Counted from the stretch's first letter, positions 46,462 through 55,167 are shown. The stretch: DNA of 64,000 nucleotides from Glutamicibacter sp. PS (GCA_031317595.1 JANCMB010000001.1:1854971-1918970), one strand, 5' to 3'. Notes: a model not told the origin generated them from the letters alone. A program made the numbers and translations.

Positions 46462-47442
46462 TTAGGCGCGACCGTCAAACAGGTTGGTCACGGAGCCATC
46501 GTGGAAGACCTCGGAGATCGCACGAGCCAAGACCGGAGCGATGGAGAGCACGGTGAGGTTCTCGAAGCGCTTCTCTTCCGGAATCGGCAGGGTGTCGGTA
46601 ACGACAACTTCGCGGGCGCCGCACTCGGCCAGACGCTGCGCGGCCGGATCCGAGAACACTGCGTGAGTTGCGGCGATGATCACGTCCTTGGCGCCGGCTT
46701 CCTTCAGCACGCGCACCGCACCGGCAATGGTTCCACCGGTATCGATCATGTCATCGATCAGCACGCAGGTACGACCCTCAACCTGGCCCACAACGGTCTT
46801 GGACTCGGCCTGGTTCGGCACGGTCAGATCGCGTGACTTGTGCACGAAAGCCAGCGGGGCACCGCCCAGACGCTCGGCCCACTGCTCGGCTACACGTACG
46901 CGGCCGGTGTCCGGGGACACCACGGTGATCTCATCGACATCAACCTTGGTACGGATGTAATCGGCCAAGACCGGGAAAGCGAAGAGGTGATCGACCGGAC
47001 CGTCGAAGAAGCCCTGGATCTGCGCGGTGTGCAGGTCGCACGAGATGATGCGGTCGGCACCGGCAGTCTTGTACAGGTCGGCGATCAGACGGGCCGAGAT
47101 CGGCTCGCGACCGCGTCCCTTCTTGTCCTGGCGAGCGTAGGGGTAGAACGGAGCCACCACGGTGATCCGACGAGCCGAGGCGCGCTTCATCGAATCGATC
47201 ATGATCAACTGTTCCATCAGCCAGTTGTTCATCGGTGCCGGGTAGGACTGAATCAAAAAGACGTCCTTACCGCGCACGGATTCGTCCGAACGGACGTAGA
47301 TCTCGCCGTTGGCGAAGTCATACGCGTTCAGCGGCAGTAGCTCGGTTTCCAGCTCCTTGGCCACCTTGGCGGCAAGTTCCGGGTGGGCACGCCCGCTGGC
47401 CAAGACCAGCTTCTTATCGACGTTATGGCTGATTTCACTCAT
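46462..47442 (-). CDS. prs: Ribose-phosphate pyrophosphokinase
   Basis: A 326-residue PRPP synthetase, making phosphoribosyl pyrophosphate from ribose 5-phosphate and ATP for nucleotide, His and Trp synthesis. Signature regions are complete: catalytic flexible loop FYPYARQDKKGRGREPISARLIADL (about 105-129) and the PRPP loop VLIDDMIDTGGTI. It lies 70 bases downstream of glmU on the same strand, an order common in Gram-positive bacteria, and ends at a strong terminator. Confidence 0.97.
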   Translation of the reverse strand: MSEISHNVDKKLVLASGRAHPELAAKVAKELETELLPLNAYDFANGEIYVRSDESVRGKDVFLIQSYPAPMNNWLMEQLIMIDSMKRASARRITVVAPFYPYARQDKKGRGREPISARLIADLYKTAGADRIISCDLHTAQIQGFFDGPVDHLFAFPVLADYIRTKVDVDEITVVSPDTGRVRVAEQWAERLGGAPLAFVHKSRDLTVPNQAESKTVVGQVEGRTCVLIDDMIDTGGTIAGAVRVLKEAGAKDVIIAATHAVFSDPAAQRLAECGAREVVVTDTLPIPEEKRFENLTVLSIAPVLARAISEVFHDGSVTNLFDGRA

Positions 47443-47512
47443 GGTTATGCTTTCTCGCTCGCTTCGCTGTCACGTTGAGGTGATTCTGAGGAAATGTATG
47501 ATCTTCGATGGA

Positions 47513-48964
47513 TTACTCGGTGGCCGAGGAGTCCAGCGAGGCCTTGAAAGCAGCGTCCGCCGAGGAGGAACCCGGGCGTTTTGCCAGCGTCCAGCCCTCC
47601 GAATTTCGCTGCGGAGCCACGGATAGCGCCAACGCGCCAGCCGGGACGTTCTTTCGTACTACCGCACCCGCGCCGGTGTAGGCACCGTCGCCGATTTCAA
47701 CCGGTGCCACGAACACGGTGTTCGAGCTGGTGCGCACATGCGAGCCGATCTTGGTCCGGTGCTTCTTCTCGCCGTCATAGTTGGCGGTGATGTTGCCGCA
47801 ACCGATGTTGGTGAATTCGCCAACCTCGGCGTCGCCGACATAACCCAGGTGCGATAGCTTCGATCCGCGCCCGATCGTCGCGTTCTTGGTTTCGTAGAAG
47901 GCGCCGATCTTGCCATCGGCACCCAGCTCGGTGCCCGGGCGTAGGTAAGTGAAAGGTCCAACGGTGGCGGCCGCGCCAATGCGTGCATCGGTCGCGTCGG
48001 TTCGCTTCACGACGGCATTCTGGCCCACCATGACGTTAGTCAGCGTCGAGTCTGGGCCGATGATGGCACCGGTACCGACGGCGGTACGGCCATGAAGCTG
48101 CGTACCGGGCTTCAGGGTGACGTCCTGGCTCAGCACGACCTCAGCATCGATCCAGGTGCTGGACGGGTCGATAATGGTCACGCCTTCACGCATCCAGTAC
48201 TCGCAGCGGCGCTCGTTGTAGACGCGTGCCAGACGCGATACCTGCACCCGGTCGTTTGCGCCTTCGATCTGCCAGCGATCCGAGATCTGGGCGGTCGCTA
48301 CGCGGCCTCCGTTGCGGCGCGCGATGGCCAGCACGTCGGTGAGGTACTTCTCGCGCTGCGCGTTTTCAATGGTCACTTCCTTCAACGCGGCGCGAAGCAT
48401 GGCAGCGTCGAAGGCATAGATCCCCGAGTTGATTTCGCGGATGGACAGTTCGGCCTCGCTGGCGTCCTTCTGCTCGCGGATGCCCACGACATCGCCGGCT
48501 TCGTCGCGCAGAATACGACCGTAGCCGCTCGGGTCATCCAATTCGGTGGTGAGCACGGTGACGGCGTTGCCCTGCGCGTCGTGGGTGGCCACGAGCTCGC
48601 CGAGCACTTCGCTAGTGAGCAACGGCACATCGCCATAGGTCACCACGACGGTTCCTTCAAGGCCCTCGTCCAGTGCTTCGAGGCCCTGCTCGACGGCGCG
48701 ACCGGTTCCCGGAATCTCGTCCTGGTCGGCGATGGTGATCTGTGGGAATTCGTTGAGGATGTGCTCGGCCACCAGATCACGCTGGTGACGAACGACGGCA
48801 ACCAAGTTGCCTGGTTCCAGGGCCGAAGCCGCGTGTAAAGCGTGGGAAACCATGGAACGACCTGCAATTTCATGCATGATCTTCGGTTTCGTAGATTTCA
48901 TCCTGGTGCCGGCTCCTGCGGCGAGGACGATCACGGCGACTGGTGCTTGGGCCTGACTGCTCAA
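47513..48964 (-). CDS. glmU: Bifunctional GlmU (GlcN-1-P acetyltransferase / GlcNAc-1-P uridylyltransferase)
   Basis: A 483-residue bifunctional enzyme making UDP-GlcNAc for peptidoglycan. The N-terminal pyrophosphorylase has VLAAGAGTRMKSTKPK and VTYGDVPLL; the C-terminal left-handed beta helix carries hexapeptide repeats and the acetyltransferase motif YVGDAEVGEFTNIGCG. The start is a TTG at 48964, with GGAGAA upstream; no ATG is better placed. The C-terminal 30 residues are low-complexity and poorly conserved as in other actinobacteria. It precedes prs and follows tRNA-Gln. Confidence 0.95.
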   Translation of the reverse strand: MSSQAQAPVAVIVLAAGAGTRMKSTKPKIMHEIAGRSMVSHALHAASALEPGNLVAVVRHQRDLVAEHILNEFPQITIADQDEIPGTGRAVEQGLEALDEGLEGTVVVTYGDVPLLTSEVLGELVATHDAQGNAVTVLTTELDDPSGYGRILRDEAGDVVGIREQKDASEAELSIREINSGIYAFDAAMLRAALKEVTIENAQREKYLTDVLAIARRNGGRVATAQISDRWQIEGANDRVQVSRLARVYNERRCEYWMREGVTIIDPSSTWIDAEVVLSQDVTLKPGTQLHGRTAVGTGAIIGPDSTLTNVMVGQNAVVKRTDATDARIGAAATVGPFTYLRPGTELGADGKIGAFYETKNATIGRGSKLSHLGYVGDAEVGEFTNIGCGNITANYDGEKKHRTKIGSHVRTSSNTVFVAPVEIGDGAYTGAGAVVRKNVPAGALALSVAPQRNSEGWTLAKRPGSSSADAAFKASLDSSATE

Positions 48965-49061
48965 GTGCGTTCTCCTGCAACATCGACTAGGAGGAATTCA
49001 TGGATGAAGAAAACCCCTCGTGACAGTCTAGCGCGCGGCTGACCCAGCCATAAACTGCCGG

Positions 49062-49092
49062 GTACAAGAAAGCCCGCGCCGTAGCGCGGGCT
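49062..49092 (-). terminator. Terminator of tRNA-Gln
   Basis: A perfect 9-bp stem (49071-49079 with 49084-49092) with loop CGTA lies nine bases beyond the tRNA 3' end and is followed on the minus strand by TTTCTTG. Confidence 0.8.
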
Positions 49093-49100
49093 GTGAAATG

Positions 49101-49172
49101 TTCCGCCCCTAGGATTCGAACCTAGAATGCACGGCTCCAAAGGCCGGCGTGTTGCCATTACACCAGGGCGGA
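49101..49172 (-). tRNA. tRNA-Gln (anticodon UUG)
   Basis: The minus strand folds as a 72-base tRNA. The acceptor stem is TCCGCCC with GGGCGGA plus discriminator A; the T arm reads CTAGGTTCGAATCCTAG; the anticodon loop is CTTTGGA, giving UUG. The CCA end is not encoded. It lies 136 bases upstream of glmU and has its own terminator. Confidence 0.95.
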
Positions 49173-49294
49173 TCGTGCCTGAAACCCGCATGGGGTCATC
49201 CGACACGCTAAGTATTCTGCCACGTCCGCCCCCAACAGTGCGAATTGACCTTGGTTCGGCGTGCTCGATTTGCCCTCGAAAGTAAAATGGAACC

Positions 49295-51079
49295 GTGGCT
49301 CATTTACTCGGGGGCGAATCCCTACATCTGGAATATCCCACCCATGTCGTCTTTGACTCGGTAACCATCGGCATTTCCGACGGCGACCGCATCGGTCTCG
49401 TGGGACGCAACGGCGAAGGCAAGTCCACGCTGTTGGGCATGCTCGCCGGTACGATCGAGCCGCATTCCGGTCGAGTCACCCGACGCAGCGGGCTGCGGGT
49501 GGGCGTGCTGGATCAGTCCGACACCCTAGACCCCGAAAACACGGTGCATTACAGCGTAGTTGGCACCATGGATGACCACGAGTGGGCCGGTGAAGCCCGC
49601 ATCCGTGACATTATCGCCGGGCTTGTGGCCGACTTGGATTGGGAAGCTAAAGTCAGCACACTGTCCGGTGGCCAGCGCCGACGCGTGGCTTTGGCTGCAC
49701 TGCTCGTGCAGGACTGGGATGTCATCATCCTTGACGAGCCAACCAACCACCTAGACGTTGAAGGCATCTCCTGGCTCGCCGAGCACCTGAACAACCGCTG
49801 GCCGCGGAACACCGGCGGCCTCATGGTCGTCACCCACGATCGCTGGTTCCTTGACGCGGTCTGCACGAGCACTTGGGAAGTGCATGACCGCCTGGTGGAG
49901 CCCTTTGAGGGCGGTTACGCCGCCTACGTGCTGCAGCGTGTGGAACGTGATCGCATCGCTGCGGTCACCGAATCCAAGCGGCAGAACATGATGAAAAAGG
50001 AACTGGCCTGGTTGCGGCGCGGTGCTCCGGCCCGTACCTCCAAGCCGAAATTCCGTATCGAGGCGGCTAACCAGTTGATTGCCGACGTGCCTCCGGTGCG
50101 CAATCCCCTGGAACTGAAGAAGATGGCCACCGCGCGGCTGGGCAAGGACGTGGTGGATCTGATCGACGCCGAGGTGAGTTTCGGCGCTAAGCGGGTGCTC
50201 AAGCCCTTTACCTGGCGCATCGGTCCGGGTGAGCGTACTGGCCTCCTCGGAGCCAACGGCGCGGGAAAGTCCACGCTACTGGGTTTGATCGCTGGCACCG
50301 TGCAGCCCACCGGCGGCCAGGTTAAGCGTGGAAAGACCGTAAAGCTCGCGGTGCTGGATCAGCAGTTCAGTGCCTTGGAACAGATCGGCGAAGATCGTGT
50401 CCGCGAGGTATTGGCGCGTTTTAAGACGACCTTCAACGTCGATGGCAAGGATCTGACCCCCTCGCAGCTGCTCGAGCGTCTCGGGTTCTCGCGTTCGCAC
50501 CTCTCAACCAAGGTCGGCGAGCTCTCCGGCGGCCAGCGCCGCCGGCTCCAGTTGCTGATGATCCTCATGGACGAGCCAAATGTGATGATCCTCGACGAGC
50601 CGACCAACGACGTGGACACCGACATGCTCGCGGCGCTTGAAGATCTCCTGGATTCGTGGCCGGGCACGCTGATCGTGGTGTCGCACGACCGCTACCTGCT
50701 CGAACGCGTCACCGATCAACAGTATGCGATCCTCGACGGCTCGTTCCGTCACGTGCCCGGTGGGGTGGACGAATACCTCAAGCTGCGTAGCGCCACCCCG
50801 GCCCAACGCCAGCCCGCGGCGATGGCTGCGGAAACGGCCCCGAAGCCCGCAGGCCCCTCCGGAGCCGAACTGCGTGCCGCGCAGAAGGAAATGAACGCCA
50901 ACGAGCGCAAGCTGAAGCAACTGACCGAAAAGATTGAAGCGGTACACGAGAAAATGGCCGCACACGATCAGTCCGACTATGAAGGCTTGGCCACGTTCAC
51001 CGCCGAGTTGAACGAGTTGCAGGCGCAGGTCGATGAGCTCGAAGAGCGCTGGCTGGAACTCTCCGAAATCCTAGGCTAG
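49295..51079 (+). CDS. ABC-F family ATP-binding protein
   Basis: A 594-residue soluble protein with two ABC ATPase domains and no membrane segment, the ABC-F architecture of ribosome-associated factors (EttA, Uup and related). Walker A sites are GRNGEGKST and GANGAGKST, signatures are LSGGQRRRV and LSGGQRRRL, and the Walker B sites are DEPTNHLD and DEPTNDVD. A short linker lies between them (about 215-265), and the C-terminus from about 530 is coiled coil, as in Uup. The start is GTG 49295. Whether it acts in translation regulation, ribosome rescue or drug protection is open. Confidence 0.93.
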   Translation: MAHLLGGESLHLEYPTHVVFDSVTIGISDGDRIGLVGRNGEGKSTLLGMLAGTIEPHSGRVTRRSGLRVGVLDQSDTLDPENTVHYSVVGTMDDHEWAGEARIRDIIAGLVADLDWEAKVSTLSGGQRRRVALAALLVQDWDVIILDEPTNHLDVEGISWLAEHLNNRWPRNTGGLMVVTHDRWFLDAVCTSTWEVHDRLVEPFEGGYAAYVLQRVERDRIAAVTESKRQNMMKKELAWLRRGAPARTSKPKFRIEAANQLIADVPPVRNPLELKKMATARLGKDVVDLIDAEVSFGAKRVLKPFTWRIGPGERTGLLGANGAGKSTLLGLIAGTVQPTGGQVKRGKTVKLAVLDQQFSALEQIGEDRVREVLARFKTTFNVDGKDLTPSQLLERLGFSRSHLSTKVGELSGGQRRRLQLLMILMDEPNVMILDEPTNDVDTDMLAALEDLLDSWPGTLIVVSHDRYLLERVTDQQYAILDGSFRHVPGGVDEYLKLRSATPAQRQPAAMAAETAPKPAGPSGAELRAAQKEMNANERKLKQLTEKIEAVHEKMAAHDQSDYEGLATFTAELNELQAQVDELEERWLELSEILG

Positions 51080-51105
51080 CTCCATCGCTCGGGGCCCAAT
51101 GGTTA

Positions 51106-51131
51106 GCAGTGGCCGGTAAACCGGTCACTGC
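51106..51131 (+). terminator. Hairpin after the ABC-F gene
   Basis: GCAGTG-CCGGT pairs with ACCGG-CACTGC (51106-51117 with 51120-51131). It starts 26 bases past the stop and has no T-run; it lies between convergent genes. Confidence 0.5.
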
Positions 51132-51151
51132 CAAGGGCTCCGGGCTATCGC

Positions 51152-51646
51152 TCAGCGACCGTACCGTGCGGCGAGCAGCTGCTCGCTTTCGCTCCCCGAA
51201 GCCGCCAATGCCGCCCGACGTAACACCCTGCGCCCCCAGTAGAGACCGCCGCCGGCGAGGAGCACCGCCAACGGGCCATGCAGTACGCCAAGGTCAAGTA
51301 TGGTCAACAGCATGAATTCATCGGCGCTCGATACTCCGCCGATCGCGGCCTGCCACACCGGCAGCACATAGAGCAGCCCACACAGCCACAGGTATAGCGC
51401 CCACCGCAGCGGCGACTGAGGCTTGAACTTCAGGGCACAGCCGACCAAAACAAGCACGAGCAGTGAACCGACCCAACGCGGCCCACTACCCAGGGGGAGC
51501 GAAAGGAAACTGGGCGCGTCCTGCGCGGCGTCAAAGGCGCCCCCGAAGTCAAGAAGTATCGCCGGAAGCGCCGGCACGGTTAGTAGCAAGGCAAGTAGCC
51601 CCAACAAGATCAGTGACACCTTGAGCCACAGCCGAACTACTGGCAT
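51152..51646 (-). CDS. Four-helix membrane protein, unknown
   Basis: A 164-residue membrane protein with about four hydrophobic segments, for instance VSLILLGLLALLLTVPALPA near the N-terminus and VGSLLVLVLVGCALKF near the middle, and a short polar C-terminus. ATG 51646 has GGAGGG five bases upstream; the longer frame from 51706 is not supported. I recognise no family. It is monocistronic and convergent with the ABC-F gene. Confidence 0.75.
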   Translation of the reverse strand: MPVVRLWLKVSLILLGLLALLLTVPALPAILLDFGGAFDAAQDAPSFLSLPLGSGPRWVGSLLVLVLVGCALKFKPQSPLRWALYLWLCGLLYVLPVWQAAIGGVSSADEFMLLTILDLGVLHGPLAVLLAGGGLYWGRRVLRRAALAASGSESEQLLAARYGR

Positions 51647-51788
51647 TGTTGCCCTCCAATTCCCCTGCGCCACGCGACGCGCAGCCACCGAGTTGATCAC
51701 CGGCACGTTGTGGACCGGACGATGGCCTCAGTATATGCCCGGCGGGCGCGCAGAATTCTCCTCCGGCGCCGGTAGCTCGGGCACGCCG

Positions 51789-52172
51789 CTAGAAGGGCAC
51801 GCCGCTACCGAGGATCACGTTGGCATATGCCGTCGCTTCCCCGGTGCGAATCACCAGCTTGGCTCTGGGGATCTCGGCCTTGAGCTGTTCGTGGCTGATA
51901 AAGCCCGGGGTCAGCCCGACCGCGTGGCACCAGCCTTCCACGGTGGTGCCACGGGCTTCGCTGGCCAGGAGGCTACGCTCGATCACTAGATGGCGTGCCA
52001 GCACCTCAAGTACGGCGGGGAAACTCAACTGACCGCGCACGAAGGCCAGATCAACGACGGGCGTTCCGGTCGGCAACGGCAGTCCATAGTCTGCGATGAT
52101 CACCGTATCCGTATGCCCCAAGGTCGCTAATCCCGCCAGAAGCGGCGCATTGAGTATTTCTGTTTTAAGCAC
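51789..52172 (-). CDS. rbsD: D-ribose pyranase
   Basis: A 127-residue RbsD, which converts beta-pyranose ribose to the furanose form used by ribokinase. It starts MLKTEILNAPLLAGLATLGHTDTVIIADYGLPLP, with the catalytic His in the GHTD segment, and ends with the typical ANVILGSGVPF. The start is GTG 52172, 18 bases after the rbsK stop. Its substrate would normally arrive through the ribose ABC transporter, whose genes are deleted at this locus. Confidence 0.95.
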   Translation of the reverse strand: MLKTEILNAPLLAGLATLGHTDTVIIADYGLPLPTGTPVVDLAFVRGQLSFPAVLEVLARHLVIERSLLASEARGTTVEGWCHAVGLTPGFISHEQLKAEIPRAKLVIRTGEATAYANVILGSGVPF

Positions 52173-52190
52173 GAAAAAGCGGTACTTTCC

Positions 52191-53087
52191 TTAGAGCTCG
52201 TCGAGGCTGCGCGGGTACGAGGACTGGGCCCCGTGATGCTGCACGGTCAAAGCCGCGAAACGACCGGCGAACTGTGCCGCCTCGCTCAAGGTTTGGCCCG
52301 CCGCAAGCCGCGCGGCCAACGCGCCGGTGAACGCGTCGCCGGCTCCGGTGGTGTCCACCGCCTGCACTTTGACCGCCTCAAGCTGCTCGACGGTGCCGTT
52401 CTCGGCAACCAAGCATCCCTTGCCACCGAGGGTTATCACCACGGAAGAAACACCATGCTCAAGCAGCTTGGCGGCCACCGCGGTCTCAGGTTCTGTGGAG
52501 AGCTCGGCGGACCCATCGAGTTGCGCCAGAATCAAGGCCGCCTCGTGCTCGTTGACGACCAGCGGGTTAGCGGCCAGCAGGTATTCACGATCCAGCTCAA
52601 TCACCGGGGCTAGATTTAGCACCACGCGGGAGGTCGCCGCGGACATTGCCGTAGCAATGCCCGAAGACGGGATCTCCCCCTGAAGCACCACGATGCCTTG
52701 CAGCTCGCCCGCCTCGGCCACAACCTCACCGGTCACCATGGCGTTGGCCCCGGGAACCACCGCGATGGAGTTCTCTGCGGCCTGGTCCACCTGAATGATG
52801 GCCACTCCGGTCGGTGCCTGCACGCGTTGCACGCGGTTCAGGACCACTCCGGCCTCGGCCAACTGGCTCAGCGCCACCTCGGCGTGGGAGTCGTGACCGA
52901 CCGCGCCAATGAATTCGGTGTCGGCGCCGGCTAGCCGTGCGGCAAGTGCCTGGTTTGCTCCCTTACCGCCGGGCGAAAGCTGATAGGACTCAGCCAACAC
53001 GGTTTCGCCGGGGCCAGGTAGGCGTGCCATTAAGGCCGTGATGTCCACGTTGCTCGAACCGACGACGGTGACCTTGTGCTGCTGCAT
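52191..53087 (-). CDS. rbsK: Ribokinase
   Basis: A 298-residue PfkB-family kinase that phosphorylates ribose at C5. The N-terminal GGKGANQALAARLAGA and the C-terminal VDTTGAGDAFTGALAARLAAG, with the anion hole and catalytic Asp, are complete. ATG 53087 has GAAGGAA six bases upstream; a TTG two codons earlier overlaps that spacing. It reads as functional. It may now salvage ribose released inside the cell, for example from nucleosides split by the phosphorylase at 17570. Confidence 0.93.
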   Translation of the reverse strand: MQQHKVTVVGSSNVDITALMARLPGPGETVLAESYQLSPGGKGANQALAARLAGADTEFIGAVGHDSHAEVALSQLAEAGVVLNRVQRVQAPTGVAIIQVDQAAENSIAVVPGANAMVTGEVVAEAGELQGIVVLQGEIPSSGIATAMSAATSRVVLNLAPVIELDREYLLAANPLVVNEHEAALILAQLDGSAELSTEPETAVAAKLLEHGVSSVVITLGGKGCLVAENGTVEQLEAVKVQAVDTTGAGDAFTGALAARLAAGQTLSEAAQFAGRFAALTVQHHGAQSSYPRSLDEL

Positions 53088-53141
53088 ATGCAATTCCTTC
53101 GTGCTTTGCGCCCGGCGTTCCGGGCCTCATCGATTATGTAA

Positions 53142-53300
53142 TTAGTTGCCGAGGTAGTCGGCGATGTTGTCGCTGTCGACGGTGTCCACCGCAACCTGAA
53201 CGGTCGGCTCGACCTCCTCGGACTTAATGGCCTTGGCCATCAGCTGTACGGACTGCTTGCCCAGTTCGGCGGGACTCTGGACATCCACGACGGGCCCCGT
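53142..53300 (-). pseudogene. Remnant of rbsB (ribose-binding protein), C-terminal end only
   Basis: Reading from about 53300 down to a TAA at 53142-53144 gives about 50 residues that look like the C-terminus of a ribose-binding protein: VDVQSPAELGKQSVQLMAKA, then a stretch ending DSDNIADYLGN. The residues match the usual C-terminal pattern of sugar ABC binding proteins (AELGKQ...AVDTVDSDNIADYL). There is no start codon, signal peptide or main domain. It lies immediately upstream of rbsK, the place of rbsB in related operons. It is in a different frame from the rbsA remnant upstream. Confidence 0.7.
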
Positions 53301-53304
53301 CCCG

Positions 53305-53448
53305 CAGGTCGACAAAGAAGAATGTGCATTCCGCTGTGGACGACGTCACCTTGCCTGCACGGATCTCAGATGCGACCTCGTTGATGACCTCATTCGGCCC
53401 GCAGAACTTGTTGGCTTTCTCTAGAAGAAGTGGTGCGCCATTTCTCAT
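53305..53448 (-). pseudogene. Remnant of rbsA (ribose ABC ATPase), N-terminal end only
   Basis: From ATG 53448, which overlaps the lacI stop (ATGA), about 40 residues resemble the start of a sugar ABC ATPase: a LLLE opening, then GPNEVINEVASEIRAGKV, where functional proteins have a GP-x-VL-x-DVSFEIRAGEV pattern. The Walker A that should follow is absent, and sequence character is lost near residue 45. The joined frame continues through the rbsB remnant in the wrong phase to a stop at 53224. This reads as the other edge of an internal deletion. Confidence 0.55.
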
Positions 53449-54503
53449 GGGGTTGCGGATCCTTGAGTCATCGTCGACGTTATGGGGCGCGCGGTAGCGA
53501 GCGAGCTCCGCGGGGTGAAGTGGCTGGTGAATTGCTCTGATTCGGGTTGCCGCCCGGCCATAACTGCCTGCAGGGCGGTCACGGCGGCCCGCCCCATCTG
53601 CGAGAGATCGTGGCCGATGGTGGCAATCGGCGGGTCATGCATCAGCAGGGTGTCCACCTCGTCGAAGCTGAGCACCGAGAGCTCGGGGCCGATCCGCACC
53701 CCGGCCTCGCGCCACACGCCCAGCGCCCCGATGGCCATCGGCGCATCGGCAATGACCACCGCTGTCGGCCGTGCGGGATGAGCCGCCACCCAACGCGCCC
53801 CCTCCGCGCCGGAGGCGGCCTTGAAATCGCCTGCGAAGTGCAGGCAGGCCTCCGGGGCCAGGCCATTGGCTTCGAGGGCCGCGTCAAAGGCCTCGCGGCG
53901 TTCGCGGGCCGTCGAGGCATGGGCCGGCCCGCCGATGAAGGCGATGCGGCAGTGCCCCAGCCCGGCCAGCCGCGCGATGCCCTGCTCCAGAGCCCGGGCG
54001 CTGGAAACCGTGACGGAGGGGACCTCGACGCCCGCCAGCGTGCGGTCGACGAAGACCATGGGCGTCCCGGAGGCGATCATGCGCTGCATCATCTCACTGG
54101 GGCGTCCGGCGTCCTCGCCCAGGCCCTGCGGGACGATGATCAGCCCGTCGACACGACGCGAGAGCATGGCGGCCAGAAAGTCGTCCTGCTGTCCGGAGTC
54201 CTCGTTGGCATTGCCAATGAAAGTCATAATTCCAGCGGCCCGCGCCTGCTGCTCCACGGCGTGGGCCAGGTCGGAGAAGTAAGGGTTGCGCACGTCCGAG
54301 ATCAATAGGGCGATCGTGTCGGTCCTGGTGGAGCGGAGCGAACGGGCCTGTGCGTTGGGGACGAAGCCCAGGCGCGTGGCGGCCGCCTCGACCCCGGCAC
54401 GGGATTCGGGAGACGTGGCCGGGTTCCCGGACAGGACGCGCGAGGCGGTCGCGGACGACACACCCGCGGCCTTGGCCACATCCTTAATGGTGACGGCACG
54501 CAT
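53445..54503 (-). CDS. LacI family regulator, RbsR-like
   Basis: A 352-residue LacI-type repressor. The N-terminal helix-turn-helix and hinge are complete (TIKDVAKAAGVSSATASRVLSG), followed by a periplasmic-binding-protein-like sensor domain that fits ribose or a related sugar. ATG 54503 has AAAGGAGG nine bases upstream. It is the first gene of the ribose locus and its start is preceded by a 34-base perfect palindrome, so autoregulation is expected. The gene is intact although the transporter it would control has gone. Confidence 0.92.
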   Translation of the reverse strand: MRAVTIKDVAKAAGVSSATASRVLSGNPATSPESRAGVEAAATRLGFVPNAQARSLRSTRTDTIALLISDVRNPYFSDLAHAVEQQARAAGIMTFIGNANEDSGQQDDFLAAMLSRRVDGLIIVPQGLGEDAGRPSEMMQRMIASGTPMVFVDRTLAGVEVPSVTVSSARALEQGIARLAGLGHCRIAFIGGPAHASTARERREAFDAALEANGLAPEACLHFAGDFKAASGAEGARWVAAHPARPTAVVIADAPMAIGALGVWREAGVRIGPELSVLSFDEVDTLLMHDPPIATIGHDLSQMGRAAVTALQAVMAGRQPESEQFTSHFTPRSSLATARPITSTMTQGSATP

Positions 54504-54523
54504 TGTCGATAACCTCCTTTCAG

Positions 54524-54557
54524 CTATGAAATCGATTCCATGGAATCGATTTCATAG
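54524..54557. promoter_or_regulatory. 34-base perfect palindromic LacI operator
   Basis: The arms CTATGAAATCGATTCCA (54524-54540) and TGGAATCGATTTCATAG (54541-54557) are exact complements. The site can be read as two abutting LacI-type operators, each with a central CG flanked by AAAT/ATTC-type half sites. It lies 20 bases before the lacI start and would regulate the ribose locus. Confidence 0.85.
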
Positions 54558-54975
54558 TCTCCATGAGAAAGAGGAGACTTGTCAATGAGCGTGCCGCAAC
54601 GCCAAAACACGGCCCGGGCCACGGTCTGGAAATCCGGATAACGACTACACGACTGCCAGGCCGTAATGATGCCAAGTGGAAGTGCATATTGTCCGTGTGC
54701 GCTCGATTCCACTGCCCGCCGAACGGGGTGCTGCTCCCGGGCACTCACCTAAATCACGGGCGAACGATCGTGGCATAGAAAACCTGAACTCGCGGCACGG
54801 AGCATGTTTCGGCACAACCGATAATCATTGGGTAACTTCACAGAACCGACTCAACGTCTGGTTCCAATTGTTCGCGAAAGGAACGAAGTTAGGGGATACC
54901 ACATGACCTTCGCGGAAACTTGTCTGCATCCCGGAAGGATGGCAAGACGCATTTTCGGCGGCAGCATCCGGTAGC
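54558..54975. other. Intergenic region upstream of the ribose locus
   Basis: About 420 bases without a convincing gene. A 23-codon frame at 54903-54974 on the plus strand has an AGGGGAT site before its ATG, but no coding character. The region is more AT-rich than the flanking genes. Confidence 0.4.
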
Positions 54976-55167
54976 TCAGCATCCGGGATTGAAGAAGCAG
55001 TAGATGGGGCGCAAGGTGGCCGGATTCGCCTGGTCGGTCATCACTCCGTACGTGTCAAAGCTGGTTTCGGCAACCGACGCGGCGGCAACCGGCTGCGACG
55101 ATGGAATGTCGGCGACTCCGCCAAAGGACGAAAAAATGATGGAAAGTACTGCGAGTTTCTTAATCAC
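54976..55167 (-). CDS. 63-residue secreted-looking peptide with C-terminal Cys loop
   Basis: From GTG 55167, with AAGGAG nine bases upstream, to TGA at 54976. Residues 1-18 have the character of a signal sequence (two lysines, then LAVLSIIFSSFGG). The middle is Ala/Ser/Pro-rich and then acidic. The chain ends RPIYCFFNPGC, where two cysteines five residues apart could form a small disulfide or thioether loop at the very C-terminus. It is divergent from a histidine kinase gene whose start is 172 bases away. This is the layout of a peptide signal and its sensor, but no processing or transport gene of the Agr kind is near. I recognise no family; coding is supported by the ribosome site and protein character. 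Confidence 0.6.
   Translation of the reverse strand: MIKKLAVLSIIFSSFGGVADIPSSQPVAAASVAETSFDTYGVMTDQANPATLRPIYCFFNPGC

Noticed and set aside
54903-54974. 23-codon plus-strand frame with an AGGGGAT ribosome-like site
   Set aside because: Too short, no recognisable signal, no conserved feature. It could be a leader peptide but the sequence gives no further support.
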